From Candidatus Phocaeicola excrementigallinarum (GTDB lineage Bacteria; Bacteroidota; Bacteroidia; Bacteroidales; Bacteroidaceae), in contig DWVR01000074.1 in NCBI GenBank assembly GCA_019120125.1, positions 1-49,618 of the forward strand: DNA of 49,618 bases, given 5' to 3'. Below the pieces are notes generated by a model that was given only the letters and a program-made list of their open reading frames with translations, made no database searches and was not told the origin of the DNA. Below, in pieces: positions 1 through 8,507 of this stretch; within the stretch, counting starts at the first letter, position 1, and every line of letters begins with the position of its first letter. The translations under genes and the position numbers were made by a program.

Positions 1-173
1 GATGAAACCAAACGTGCGGATGCGCTCGTCGGGACGGGTGGTCCCGTCCCTTGCCGCGCGGCGTTCCCCGACCGATGAGGCTTTATCCTGTTTGCTAACG
101 AAACGTTGCGTTTCTATTTGGATTCTTCACAAAATCAGTCGGTAGCCGTTTTCGGCCGGCCCCGACGTAACCT

Positions 174-1301
174 TCATCCCTCGATGACGTGGGGGACAAA
201 CTCGGAAAGATTGTCCGTCACTTCCGTACGGTTCTCACGGATTCCGATTCCGGCCGGTTCGCCTCCGACTATCCAGGAACCAATCACCGGATAATGTCCG
301 GAATAGGCCACGGGTTCCACATATTGTTGGTAAATATACGCTCCCTTATTATAATCACCTTCCGTTTCAGGCAGAAGGACATGTTCTTCCCAGTTCCTGA
401 TATCCAATATGCTCACATTATGCCCTTCGCGTGAAAAGACCGGTTTCTTACAGAATACGCCATGCTCCGGACGCGACAGATAGCAGGGGAGCACATAGGG
501 GGAATCGGGGAACAGGTCATACAGCAACTTTAGGATGGCCTTGTTCGACATCAGCAGTTTCCACAAGGGCTCTACCCACTGCACATCTGCCAGGCAACCG
601 TCCGGACTTTCGTCCACCATCCACTCCCATGGGTAAAGTTTGAAACAGCGTCTCACCCGATCGCCGCTCGGATCATAAAAACAGCCTTCCTGTAAATTGA
701 GCGCATGCATGTCGAGCACACGTGTGGAAAATCCTGCCTCCATGGCGGTGCTTGCCAGATATTGCAATGTTCCCGTGTCCTCATGGTCATTGAGCACCCC
801 TGCAAAGTGTATCTCGCAGTCTGCCGGAAACATGTCGCGCCATGACTGGACCAGCCCTTCATGAATGCCGTTGTATTGGTCTTTCTCCGGGAACAGGTCT
901 TCCTTCCATTGCCACTGGATGACAGATGCCTCAAGCAAAGAGGTCGGAGTATCTGCATTGAATTCAAGAATCTTGGGTACACCTTCCTTGTCGAACATGA
1001 AATCGAAGCGTCCGTACAGGCTCAATTCGTCATCGTTCCACGAACGGCGGATACGTTCGCAGACTTCAGGGGGAATACGTAAGATGTGCTCCATGAATTC
1101 CGGTTTGTCGCCCAATATATATTCTACCACCTTACAATACATGCGGTAAGCTTCTGAGGTGGCCGTTTCCAAAGTTTCCACCTCTTCGGAAGAAAGCTGG
1201 TAATAAGCCTCTTCCCGCCAGTAGTCACTATGGAAGTCAAACCCCAGCGCCTCAATCTTTTCCTGATAATCCACACGGGGTGTCGCATAAAAACGTCTCA
1301 T
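174..1301 (-). CDS. glutathionylspermidine synthase family protein (YgiC-like, ATP-grasp)
   Basis: This 375-residue protein resembles the C-terminal ATP-grasp half of glutathionylspermidine synthase, the form found alone in YgiC/YjfC. The family would form an amide bond using ATP, but the substrate of stand-alone members is not known. The stretch around FDFMFDKEGVPKILEFNAD and the C-terminal SWIVGGEPAGIGIREN fit the metal and nucleotide-binding parts of the fold. The start at 1301 (MRRFY) was chosen because a GGAGGAG site lies just upstream; a longer frame reaches 1451 but runs through the preceding lipoprotein gene. It lies 17 bases after that lipoprotein gene, so the two are probably co-transcribed, an arrangement like ygiB-ygiC of enterobacteria. 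Family confidence is high, biochemical role is uncertain. Confidence 0.85.
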   Translation of the reverse strand: MRRFYATPRVDYQEKIEALGFDFHSDYWREEAYYQLSSEEVETLETATSEAYRMYCKVVEYILGDKPEFMEHILRIPPEVCERIRRSWNDDELSLYGRFDFMFDKEGVPKILEFNADTPTSLLEASVIQWQWKEDLFPEKDQYNGIHEGLVQSWRDMFPADCEIHFAGVLNDHEDTGTLQYLASTAMEAGFSTRVLDMHALNLQEGCFYDPSGDRVRRCFKLYPWEWMVDESPDGCLADVQWVEPLWKLLMSNKAILKLLYDLFPDSPYVLPCYLSRPEHGVFCKKPVFSREGHNVSILDIRNWEEHVLLPETEGDYNKGAYIYQQYVEPVAYSGHYPVIGSWIVGGEPAGIGIRENRTEVTDNLSEFVPHVIEG

Positions 1302-1318
1302 ACCTTTCTCCTCCGTTT

Positions 1319-1672
1319 TTATGCGTGGACTCCCGACGGGCGGGGGGTGGTGCCGAACACATGGCCGCTTGACTTCGACCTGGCAGACGATGTGGATGCC
1401 ATTTTCACTTTCGAGGGAGGGTCTACTTTCGCGCCATTGGCGTCGGTCCACGAGCCAGACTGCGGATAATAGTAATGTGTGCTGGTAAGGCCGTTCATTG
1501 CAGAAGGCATTAACGCCCAGCGCATGAGCAAGGCGTTATAGATCCAACTGTTTCCCTGCGAGTCACGATACTCTTCCTTGTCTTCCGGATTCTCCGGCAG
1601 TTCGGTTTTTTGGCTGCATCCGGCCAATGTCATGAGACACATGGCCGCGATAAGAAAATGTCGTTTGTCCAT
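1319..1672 (-). CDS. small lipoprotein, partner of the glutathionylspermidine synthase-like gene
   Basis: This 117-residue protein begins MDKRHFLIAAMCLMTLAGC, a type II signal peptide with an LAGC lipobox, so it should be lipidated and held at a membrane facing the periplasm. The mature part is short, polar and rich in serine and lysine near the C-terminus, with no domain I recognise. The start at 1672 puts the methionine directly before the signal peptide; a frame beginning at 1714 would add residues upstream of it and would start before the likely promoter. Its position before a YgiC-like gene recalls the YgiB lipoprotein of enterobacteria, but I see no clear sequence similarity. Confidence 0.75.
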   Translation of the reverse strand: MDKRHFLIAAMCLMTLAGCSQKTELPENPEDKEEYRDSQGNSWIYNALLMRWALMPSAMNGLTSTHYYYPQSGSWTDANGAKVDPPSKVKMASTSSARSKSSGHVFGTTPRPSGVHA

Positions 1673-1692
1673 AATTCCACTAATTGCAGAGG

Positions 1693-1700
1693 CAAAAATA
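1693..1700 (-). promoter_or_regulatory. -7 box for the lipoprotein/GspS-like operon
   Basis: On the minus strand this reads TATTTTTG, a full match to the Bacteroidetes TAnnTTTG box, about 20 bases before the lipoprotein start. No clear -33 box was seen. Confidence 0.55.
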
Positions 1701-1739
1701 AAAGAAAAAAACATATCACAAGACTTTCAACCGTAAAAC

Positions 1740-1770
1740 TTTGAGTTTTCATGGAAAAACCCTTACTTTG
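1740..1770 (+). promoter_or_regulatory. rfbA promoter (-33 and -7)
   Basis: TTTG at 1740-1743 is followed after exactly 19 bases by TTACTTTG at 1763-1770, one mismatch from TAnnTTTG. Transcription would start near 1777, which rules out a translation start at 1751 and supports the rfbA start at 1793. Confidence 0.65.
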
Positions 1771-1792
1771 CATCATTATAAAAGAAACAATT

Positions 1793-2698
1793 ATGAAAGG
1801 TATTGTATTAGCCGGAGGGTCGGGCACGCGTCTCTACCCCATCACTAAGGGAGTCAGCAAGCAGCTGCTTCCCATCTTCGACAAACCGATGATATACTAT
1901 CCGATATCTGTGCTTATGTTGGCTGGTATCCGTGACATACTGATTATTTCCACTCCGTATGATTTACCGGGCTTTAGGCGGCTGCTTGGCGATGGAAGCG
2001 ATTTTGGAGTGCGTTTTGAGTATGCGGAGCAACCTTCGCCCGATGGATTGGCACAGGCCTTCATCATCGGCGAGGAATTCATCGGGAATGATGCGGCATG
2101 TCTGGTGCTTGGTGACAATATTTTTCATGGAAACAGCTTTACGGTAATGCTGAAGGAAGCGGTCCGCACGGCCGAACAGGAAGGAAAAGCCACAGTGTTT
2201 GGCTATTGGGTAAGCGATCCGGAACGCTACGGAGTGGCCGAGTTTGATAAGGACGGGAACTGCCTGTCCATTGAGGAAAAGCCCGAACATCCGAAATCGA
2301 ATTATGCGGTGACAGGATTGTACTTCTATCCGAATGAAGTAGTAGGGATAGCCAAGAGTATCAAGCCGTCAGCACGGGGAGAACTGGAGATTACGACTGT
2401 CAACCAGGAGTTTCTTCGGAACGGTAGACTGAAGGTGCAGACGCTGGGACGGGGATTCGCGTGGCTGGATACCGGTACTCACGACTCATTGGCGGAAGCC
2501 TCCACTTATATTGAGGTGATAGAGAAGAGACAGGGCCTGAAAGTGGCATGTCTGGAAGGAATCGCTTTTCGTAAGGGATGGATTACTGCCGCGAAGATGC
2601 GTGGACTGGCGCAGCCGATGCTGAAGAACCAGTACGGCCAATACTTGCTGAAGGTGGTTGATGAGGTGGAACGTACCGGTATGGAAAACCTTGACTGA
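1793..2698 (+). CDS. rfbA: glucose-1-phosphate thymidylyltransferase
   Basis: The 301-residue product is RmlA/RfbA, which joins glucose-1-phosphate and dTTP to give dTDP-glucose, the first step of dTDP-L-rhamnose synthesis in the cytoplasm. The N-terminus carries the nucleotidyltransferase signature GGSGTRLYP followed by [15 protein letters not shown]. Further family blocks are [27 protein letters not shown] and the C-terminal [11 protein letters not shown]. The length is normal for the family. The promoter position fixes the start at 1793. rfbC follows after 21 bases, so the two form an operon; rfbB and rfbD are not in the window. Confidence 0.95.
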   Translation: MKGIVLAGGSGTRLYPITKGVSKQLLPIFDKPMIYYPISVLMLAGIRDILIISTPYDLPGFRRLLGDGSDFGVRFEYAEQPSPDGLAQAFIIGEEFIGNDAACLVLGDNIFHGNSFTVMLKEAVRTAEQEGKATVFGYWVSDPERYGVAEFDKDGNCLSIEEKPEHPKSNYAVTGLYFYPNEVVGIAKSIKPSARGELEITTVNQEFLRNGRLKVQTLGRGFAWLDTGTHDSLAEASTYIEVIEKRQGLKVACLEGIAFRKGWITAAKMRGLAQPMLKNQYGQYLLKVVDEVERTGMENLD

Positions 2699-2719
2699 AT
2701 GAATAATGGATAATTGATC

Positions 2720-3289
2720 ATGGAAATCATAAAGACGGACATTGACGGAGTGGTCATCATGGAGCCACGTGTTTTTAAGGATGAAAGAGGGTATTTTTTT
2801 GAATCGTACTCGGAACGGGAGTTCAACTCACAAGTGCGTGAGGTAAGATTTGTCCAGGACAACGAAAGCAAATCCACATATGGCGTGATACGGGGACTTC
2901 ATTTTCAGAAACCGCCTTTCGCGCAGAGCAAACTGGTAAGAGTGATAAAGGGAGCAGTGCTCGACGTGGCGGTAGACATCCGGAAAGGATCTCCTACTTT
3001 CGGCCGGCATGTGGCGATAGAGCTGACGGAGGACAATCACCGCCAGTTTTTCATTCCGAGAGGTTTCGCCCACGGATTCAGCGTGCTGACTCCTGAAGCG
3101 GTGTTCCAGTACAAATGCGACAATTTTTATGCTCCGCAAAGTGAGGGAGCGATTGCATGGGACGATCCGGACCTGAGCATCGACTGGCACATTCCGGCCG
3201 GAAAGGTGATTCTTTCCGGCAAGGACAGGTGCCATCCCCGGCTTAAGGACGCAGAATGGCTGTTCGACTTCAAGGAAACACTGTACTGA
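2720..3289 (+). CDS. rfbC: dTDP-4-dehydrorhamnose 3,5-epimerase
   Basis: The 189-residue protein is RmlC/RfbC, a cupin enzyme that epimerises dTDP-4-keto-6-deoxyglucose at C3 and C5 in the dTDP-rhamnose pathway. Seen near the N-terminus are FKDERGYFFESY and RGLHFQKPP, which contains the catalytic histidine, followed by GAVLDVAVDIRKGSPTFG and FIPRGFAHGF, all hallmark RmlC blocks. The start at 2720 (ATG) is preferred over a TTG two codons earlier. It directly follows rfbA and supplies a nucleotide sugar for surface glycans. Confidence 0.95.
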   Translation: MEIIKTDIDGVVIMEPRVFKDERGYFFESYSEREFNSQVREVRFVQDNESKSTYGVIRGLHFQKPPFAQSKLVRVIKGAVLDVAVDIRKGSPTFGRHVAIELTEDNHRQFFIPRGFAHGFSVLTPEAVFQYKCDNFYAPQSEGAIAWDDPDLSIDWHIPAGKVILSGKDRCHPRLKDAEWLFDFKETLY

Positions 3290-3330
3290 AATGGGAACAG
3301 GACGATTTTCCGGCTGTCCGGCAATGACGC

Positions 3331-4773
3331 CTAAAGATAATCTTCTTTTTTGATGATTCCCTCTTCCAGCATTTCATTTACTCTTCTGGCCGCATCCACG
3401 AATGGTGACTTTTCTGTCAGTGTCAGCAGTTTCGGGTTGTATACGATGGTACGCACCATATATTTGATCATTTCATCGGAATGGCTGTTGATGGCATAGT
3501 AGGAATATGCCATGACATATGAATATTTTTTTGCTTTGTCGCCCAAGAGTTCTTCGAGCGCTTTTCCGACTCTGATAGTATCTTTAAAGAATGTGTGCTG
3601 GAAATAGAACATCAGGATCTCTTTCAGTTGCTCTTCGTCGTTTTGGGCGTACAGTTCTGCGTATCCCGCCTCTTCAAGCGTCCTGTCAATGTCTCCCTTA
3701 ATCAGGTAATAGTTTGCGGCGGTCAGGTAGATGGAACTGTTGCGGGTGTCATATTCCAATGCCTTGTCCAAATCCTCCTTACATTTCTCCAACTGTTCGG
3801 TCATGATGTAGGAGAAGGCGCGCTGCTGGTAGAAGAAAGCCTTTTCCTGGTCAGGCATTTTCGGCAAAAGGCGGTCGATGGCTTTTGTCTGATAAGTGAT
3901 GGCGCGCTCAAACATTCCCAGATTCGTGAGACAAGTGGACATACCGCTCAGGGCTCCTATATTTTCCGGATTGATGCGTAGAAGTTTGGAGAACATTTCG
4001 ATGCCTTTCTCATAATTCTTCTCTTCCATGTAGCACAATCCTGTCACTTGGAGTACGTCTTCCCGTTCGGGGTCGATTGAAAGGGCGAAGTCAAGCGCCT
4101 CGAACATTTTCTCTTCCTGCCCGGTTTCCAGATAACAGCGTCCTAGGTTCAGCCAGTTTTCTACATTATACGGATCCTCATCAAGTCTGGCGTTGATAAT
4201 GCGGATGGTCTTGTCGTATTCTTTCAAGTCGAACGTGCACTGCATCATGACATCCCTGATCTCATCGTCATCGGGGTTTGTCTCGTATAAAGGGGAGAGC
4301 CATCCGTATGCTTCTTTCGGCATATTGAAATCAATGTATGTGTCGGCAATATCCAGAATGACTTCTTTTGAATGGCCTTCATCGTCTGCGAGTTTCTTGA
4401 GCAGCTTTTCCGCGTTCTTGAAGTCGGACTGTTCCAGCAGGATTTCCGCGCGGAGGAATATTACTTCCCGGTCGTTTTGGTCAGTAATCAAGTCAAGGAA
4501 TTTTTCAGCCTCCTCAGTCTTTCCTTCTGCCATCAGTGCCCTGCAACGGTAGAGTTGGATGTCCAGATTTTCAGGATGTATCTTGAGTGCATATTCCAGT
4601 ACTTTTGACGATTCTTCCGGCTGGTTGTTGTATGCATAGAATTCAGCGATGGAAATCAGTTCTTCGCTGTCAAAATAAACGGATTTCCGGTTTTCTTCCA
4701 TCTCTTTAAAACGGGCGACAAGCTGTCTGGTCTCATCACTGGAATCCGGCAGTTGATTACTTTCGTTTCTCAT
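3331..4773 (-). CDS. tetratricopeptide repeat protein
   Basis: This 480-residue protein has no signal peptide or membrane segment and is built almost wholly of TPR-like helical pairs. Typical units include NVENWLNLGRCYLETGQEEK and ENIGALSGMSTCLTNLGMFE. TPR arrays are protein-binding scaffolds; the partner here is unknown. The C-terminus is acidic and lysine-rich (EMLEEGIIKKEDYL). It lies downstream of glnS on the same strand, but a hairpin at 4836-4864 between them suggests mainly separate transcripts. It converges with rfbC. Confidence 0.8.
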   Translation of the reverse strand: MRNESNQLPDSSDETRQLVARFKEMEENRKSVYFDSEELISIAEFYAYNNQPEESSKVLEYALKIHPENLDIQLYRCRALMAEGKTEEAEKFLDLITDQNDREVIFLRAEILLEQSDFKNAEKLLKKLADDEGHSKEVILDIADTYIDFNMPKEAYGWLSPLYETNPDDDEIRDVMMQCTFDLKEYDKTIRIINARLDEDPYNVENWLNLGRCYLETGQEEKMFEALDFALSIDPEREDVLQVTGLCYMEEKNYEKGIEMFSKLLRINPENIGALSGMSTCLTNLGMFERAITYQTKAIDRLLPKMPDQEKAFFYQQRAFSYIMTEQLEKCKEDLDKALEYDTRNSSIYLTAANYYLIKGDIDRTLEEAGYAELYAQNDEEQLKEILMFYFQHTFFKDTIRVGKALEELLGDKAKKYSYVMAYSYYAINSHSDEMIKYMVRTIVYNPKLLTLTEKSPFVDAARRVNEMLEEGIIKKEDYL

Positions 4774-4835
4774 GTAAATGTCAGGTTTGGTTTCGCGGGA
4801 GGCGCGCAGGTCGGGTGTTGTGTGCGGAAGTCAGA

Positions 4836-4864
4836 AAAGTGCGTCTCCAATTGTGACGCACTTT
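4836..4864 (-). terminator. hairpin terminator after glnS
   Basis: A perfect 10-base-pair stem (AAAGTGCGTC and GACGCACTTT) with a 9-base loop is followed on the minus strand by TTTTCTG. It lies 52 bases past the glnS stop and upstream of the TPR gene. Confidence 0.65.
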
Positions 4865-4915
4865 CCTTCCGGTCAATGTTACGGCCGGGTCATTCTCCTG
4901 CAAAAAAGTGTTTCT

Positions 4916-6655
4916 TTATTTGTTCTTTTTGCTCCAGGTGTCCTTCAATGAAACCGTACGGTTGAATACAAGGTGTTCCGGAGTAGAGTCAGGATCGACA
5001 TTGAAATAGCCGATGCGTTGGAACTGCAGGTAATCCAACGGTTTTGCATCGGAAAGGAATTTCTCCACGTAACATTCTGTAAGCACTTTCAGAGAGTCGG
5101 GATTGATCATTTCCTTCATCGCCTCGAGCGGGCCGCAGTTTTTCGCCTCACGGATGGCAGCCATCTCATCACGGGGATTTTCCACCTTCCACAGTCGGTC
5201 GTAAAGTCTCACCTCGGCTTTCAGACAATGGCCGCAGCTTACCCAATGGAGGGTTCCTTTAACTTTACGGTTGGCTTCCGGCATGCCGCTTTTCGTATTC
5301 GGGTCATATTCGGCATAGACCTCGACCACGTTTCCGTTTTCGTCTTTCCTGCAACCGGTGCATTTCACGATATAGGCGTTTTTCAGGCGCACTTCCTGCC
5401 CCGGAGTCATGCGGAAATATTTTTTCGGCGCGTCTTCCATGAAGTCTTCACGTTCCATCCACAACTCACGGCTGAACTCAATGGTATGTGTGGGAGAGTC
5501 CGGATCCTCCGGATTGTTTGTCGCCTCCATCAATTCCACTTTTCCTTCCGGATAGTTGGTCAATACCAGTCTGACCGGATTGATGACCGCCGAGACACGG
5601 GTGGCACGAGTGTTGAGGTCTTCACGTACGGCACTTTCCAGCAGGGCGAAGTCATTCAGCGCGTCGTAAGTGGTGTAACCGATCTTGTTGATGAAGTTAC
5701 GGATTGATTCCGGAGAATATCCGCGGCGGCGGAATCCGCAGAGGGTCGGCATGCGGGGGTCATCCCAGCCGTTCACCAGCCCTTCTTTCACCAGAATGAG
5801 CAGGTTGCGTTTGCTCATCAAGGTGTAGTTCAGATTCAGCTTGTTGAACTCATATTGGTGCGGTCGGTTGTCGTCAAGGTCTTTCCCGTCTTTTACCCAG
5901 TCGACGAAAAGGTCATAAAGCGGACGGTGTACGACGAACTCAAGTGTACACAATGAATGTGTAACTCCTTCGAAATAGTCGCTTTGGCCATGGGCGAAGT
6001 CATACATAGGATAAGCTTTCCATTTGTCGCCGGTGCGGTGATGAGGTGTCTTTACCACCCGGTATATGATCGGGTCGCGGAAGTGCATGTTCGGGTTGGC
6101 CATGTCGATTTTCGCGCGCAGCACCATTTTCCCTTCTTCTATCTCTCCGCTGTTCATTTTCTGGAACAGTTCAAGGCTTTCCTCCACGGGACGGTTGCGA
6201 TAGGGACTTTCCACTCCCGGTTGGGTGGGTGTGCCTTTCTGCGCCGCGATCTCTTCTGATGTCTGCTCGTCCACGTATGCCTTTCCTTCCTTGATCAGAC
6301 GGATGGCAAAGTCCCACAGCTGCTGGAAGTAGTCGGATGCATAGAATTCGTTCCCCCATTGGAATCCCAGCCATTTGATGTCTTCCTTGATGGCTTCTAC
6401 GTATTCCATATCTTCTTTTGTGGGATTTGTGTCATCGAAACGCAGGTTGCATACTCCTCCGTATTTTTGTGCGATGCCGAAGTCCAAACAGATTGCCTTT
6501 GCGTGGCCGATGTGCAGATAACCGTTCGGCTCGGGCGGAAAACGGGTCTGTACTTTGCCACCGTTCTTACCTTCTTTCAAGTCCTTCTCAACAATCTGTT
6601 CAATGAAATTCAGGCTTTTCTTTTCTGAATTTTCTGTCGTATTCATTTCTGTCAT
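4916..6655 (-). CDS. glnS: glutaminyl-tRNA synthetase
   Basis: The 579-residue product charges tRNA-Gln with glutamine. It is a class I synthetase: PPEPNGYLHIGHAKAI near residues 30-45 holds the HIGH motif and LMSKRNLL holds the KMSKS-type motif. The C-terminal part matches the glutaminyl-tRNA synthetase beta-barrel anticodon-binding region (for example GTLHWVSCGHCLKAEVRLYD). The start at 6655 (MTEMNTTENS) was chosen because a good -7 box lies about 30 bases upstream; a longer frame reaching 6778 would begin before that promoter. A second methionine at 6646 is also possible. Confidence 0.95.
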   Translation of the reverse strand: MTEMNTTENSEKKSLNFIEQIVEKDLKEGKNGGKVQTRFPPEPNGYLHIGHAKAICLDFGIAQKYGGVCNLRFDDTNPTKEDMEYVEAIKEDIKWLGFQWGNEFYASDYFQQLWDFAIRLIKEGKAYVDEQTSEEIAAQKGTPTQPGVESPYRNRPVEESLELFQKMNSGEIEEGKMVLRAKIDMANPNMHFRDPIIYRVVKTPHHRTGDKWKAYPMYDFAHGQSDYFEGVTHSLCTLEFVVHRPLYDLFVDWVKDGKDLDDNRPHQYEFNKLNLNYTLMSKRNLLILVKEGLVNGWDDPRMPTLCGFRRRGYSPESIRNFINKIGYTTYDALNDFALLESAVREDLNTRATRVSAVINPVRLVLTNYPEGKVELMEATNNPEDPDSPTHTIEFSRELWMEREDFMEDAPKKYFRMTPGQEVRLKNAYIVKCTGCRKDENGNVVEVYAEYDPNTKSGMPEANRKVKGTLHWVSCGHCLKAEVRLYDRLWKVENPRDEMAAIREAKNCGPLEAMKEMINPDSLKVLTECYVEKFLSDAKPLDYLQFQRIGYFNVDPDSTPEHLVFNRTVSLKDTWSKKNK

Positions 6656-6687
6656 GGCGGAAATTTTATTTGTTCGTCTTTTGTGTG

Positions 6688-6695
6688 CAAATTTA
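6688..6695 (-). promoter_or_regulatory. -7 box for glnS
   Basis: The minus strand reads TAAATTTG, a full match to TAnnTTTG, 33 bases before the chosen glnS start. The -33 region is not obvious. Confidence 0.55.
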
Positions 6696-7001
6696 ATAAA
6701 AATAATGTGTGGGGATATGTTGCCATGGAATATTTCTTTTGGGAAATGCGCTGGCATGATTCCGGAAAATCTCCGCATCCGACTTGAAGATGAGATGTCT
6801 TTTGGGGGAGTGCCTTTCTCACCAGCTTACCGGTTCTTATGTGTGGAGCGATAGATTTTCTGTCAGAACCTATATCTGACCATGTTATTTTAATTAAAAT
6901 TTAGTATATTTGTCAGCAGAATGTCTTGAGACGGCAGGTATATATCAGTGAAATGAAAATGAAAGAAAAATGCAAAATGTGTTATATGACATAGTTTTTT
7001 A

Positions 7002-7033
7002 TTTGGCTGGGTAAAAAAAAGGCCCCATCTTTG
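7002..7033 (+). promoter_or_regulatory. promoter of a candidate small RNA
   Basis: TTTG at 7002-7005 and CATCTTTG at 7026-7033 are separated by 20 bases, close to the Bacteroidetes pattern with one mismatch in the -7 box. The next recognisable downstream element is a terminator at 7098-7132, not a gene. Confidence 0.45.
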
Positions 7034-7039
7034 TGGCGT

Positions 7040-7132
7040 TATCCTGAAAACAATCTTTTTACCTTAAGAAAAAAAACTAATACCTATTGAAAACTTTAAA
7101 AAAAGGCTCTTTGTGAAAAGCGCCTTTTTTTT
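7040..7132 (+). ncRNA. candidate small RNA of about 93 nt upstream of rarA
   Basis: A promoter-like pair at 7002-7033 and an intrinsic terminator at 7098-7132 bracket about 93 bases with no open reading frame, and rarA has its own promoter after the terminator. The body is A-rich and largely unpaired, with a run ACCTTAAG followed by A8. I do not recognise an Rfam family with confidence; it could also be a leader that partly reads into rarA. Confidence 0.4.
7098..7132 (+). terminator. intrinsic terminator, A-run/T-run hairpin
   Basis: AAAGGC and GCCTTT arms with inner CTTT/AAAG pairing around a GTG loop are flanked by an A-run and an eight-T run. It should act on the plus strand for the candidate small RNA and might also work on the minus strand. 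Confidence 0.6.
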
Positions 7133-7165
7133 ATGTCTTTATGTAAAATTTTAAAAACTTTCCTA

Positions 7166-7173
7166 TATCTTTG
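7166..7173 (+). promoter_or_regulatory. -7 box for rarA
   Basis: TATCTTTG, a full match to TAnnTTTG, lies 25 bases before the rarA ATG and after the terminator at 7132. Confidence 0.6.
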
Positions 7174-7198
7174 TCCGTCATTAAAATGAGCATTTATT

Positions 7199-8473
7199 AT
7201 GGCACAACCATTGGCGGAACGAATGCGCCCGAAGACGCTTGATGAGTATATCGGCCAAAAACATCTTGTGGGCGAGGGGGCTGTCTTGCGGAAGATGATT
7301 GACGCAGGGCGTGTTTCTTCCTTTATTTTGTGGGGGCCTCCCGGAGTGGGTAAGACTACCTTGGCGCGTATCATAGCCAATCGGATGGAGGTACCTTTCT
7401 ATACGCTGAGCGCGGTGACTTCAGGAGTGAAGGATGTGCGTGATGTGATAGAAAAAGCCAAAGGCGGCCGTTTTTTCTCTCAACAAAGTCCGATCCTTTT
7501 TATTGATGAGATTCACCGTTTCAGCAAGTCCCAGCAGGATTCGTTGCTTGGGGCTGTGGAGACGGGAGTGGTGACGCTTATCGGCGCCACCACGGAAAAC
7601 CCCTCGTTTGAGGTGATCCGTCCGTTGCTTTCCCGTTGCCAGCTATATGTGTTGAAGCCTTTGGGGAAAGAAGACTTGCTGCTGCTGCTTGACCAGGCTT
7701 TGACCCGTGATGTTGTCCTGAGGGAAAAACATATTGAAGTGAAGGAGACAGACGCCATCTTGCGCTATTCGGGAGGCGACGCGCGTAAGTTGCTGAATAT
7801 TCTGGAGCTTGTGGTCGAGGCAGACGTGGACGACCCGATTGTGGTTACAGACGAGAAGGTGGTGAGCCGCCTGCAACAGAATCCGTTGGCTTATGACAAG
7901 GACGGGGAGATGCATTATGACATCATATCCGCTTTCATCAAATCTATCCGGGGAAGTGATCCGGACGGGGCGCTTTACTGGCTGGCACGAATGGTGGAAG
8001 GTGGTGAGGATCCGGCTTTTATCGCAAGACGTCTGGTGATTTCCGCTTCGGAAGACATCGGGTTGGCCAATCCGAATGCGCTTCTGTTGGCTAATGCCGC
8101 TTTCGATGCGGTGATGAAAATCGGATGGCCCGAGGGACGTATTCCCTTGGCGGAAGCGACGGTTTACTTGGCCACCAGTCCTAAGAGCAATTCGGCTTAC
8201 GAGGGCATTAATTCTGCTTTGTCGTTGGTGAGACGGACAGGCAACCTGCCAGTGCCGTTGCATCTGCGCAATGCCCCTACCGGACTGATGAAGCAACTGG
8301 GATATGGGAAAGACTATAAATACGCGCATGATTTCAAAGGGCATTTTGTGGAGCAGCAGTTCCTGCCTGACGAGGTGAAGGATGTGCGTATCTGGCATGC
8401 TCAGGAGAATCCTGCGGAAGCCAAGTTGCATGAAAGGATGGTCTCTCTCTGGGGAGACCGTTTCAAGAAATGA
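7199..8473 (+). CDS. rarA: replication-associated recombination protein A
   Basis: The 424-residue protein is RarA (MgsA), an AAA+ ATPase related to clamp loaders that acts at stalled replication forks. Walker A is GPPGVGKTT at residues 46-54 and Walker B is LFIDEIHRF around residues 100-108. A sensor 1 block (IGATTENPSF) and the C-terminal MgsA tetramerisation region (ISASEDIGLANP, APTGLMKQLGYGKDYKYAHD) are present. Length and domain order are normal. A hydroxyacid dehydrogenase and a small cysteine-rich protein follow closely on the same strand and are probably co-transcribed. Confidence 0.95.
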   Translation: MAQPLAERMRPKTLDEYIGQKHLVGEGAVLRKMIDAGRVSSFILWGPPGVGKTTLARIIANRMEVPFYTLSAVTSGVKDVRDVIEKAKGGRFFSQQSPILFIDEIHRFSKSQQDSLLGAVETGVVTLIGATTENPSFEVIRPLLSRCQLYVLKPLGKEDLLLLLDQALTRDVVLREKHIEVKETDAILRYSGGDARKLLNILELVVEADVDDPIVVTDEKVVSRLQQNPLAYDKDGEMHYDIISAFIKSIRGSDPDGALYWLARMVEGGEDPAFIARRLVISASEDIGLANPNALLLANAAFDAVMKIGWPEGRIPLAEATVYLATSPKSNSAYEGINSALSLVRRTGNLPVPLHLRNAPTGLMKQLGYGKDYKYAHDFKGHFVEQQFLPDEVKDVRIWHAQENPAEAKLHERMVSLWGDRFKK

Positions 8474-8507
8474 GCAGCAGGTGTAATCTTAAAATATGAG
8501 GAAGAAT

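Larger units (their letters stand above)
6656..7198. other. 543-base intergenic region between glnS and rarA
   Basis: No convincing protein gene was found here. The region contains the glnS promoter at its left end, a second TATATTTG box on the plus strand at 6904-6911, a candidate small RNA (7040-7132) and the rarA promoter. Two small open frames, 6705-6854 (49 residues) and 6952-6993 (13 residues, MKMKEKCKMCYMT), have no clear ribosome binding site or recognisable similarity and are not called. Confidence 0.6.

Noticed and set aside
1..173. Left edge with a GGGACGGG/CCCGTCCC hairpin at 31-50
   Set aside because: No T-run follows the stem on either strand and no gene end can be seen, so neither a terminator nor a partial gene is called.
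6705..6854. Possible 49-residue small protein between glnS and rarA
   Set aside because: No ribosome binding site, no family and no own promoter in the right place; noted only in the intergenic entry.
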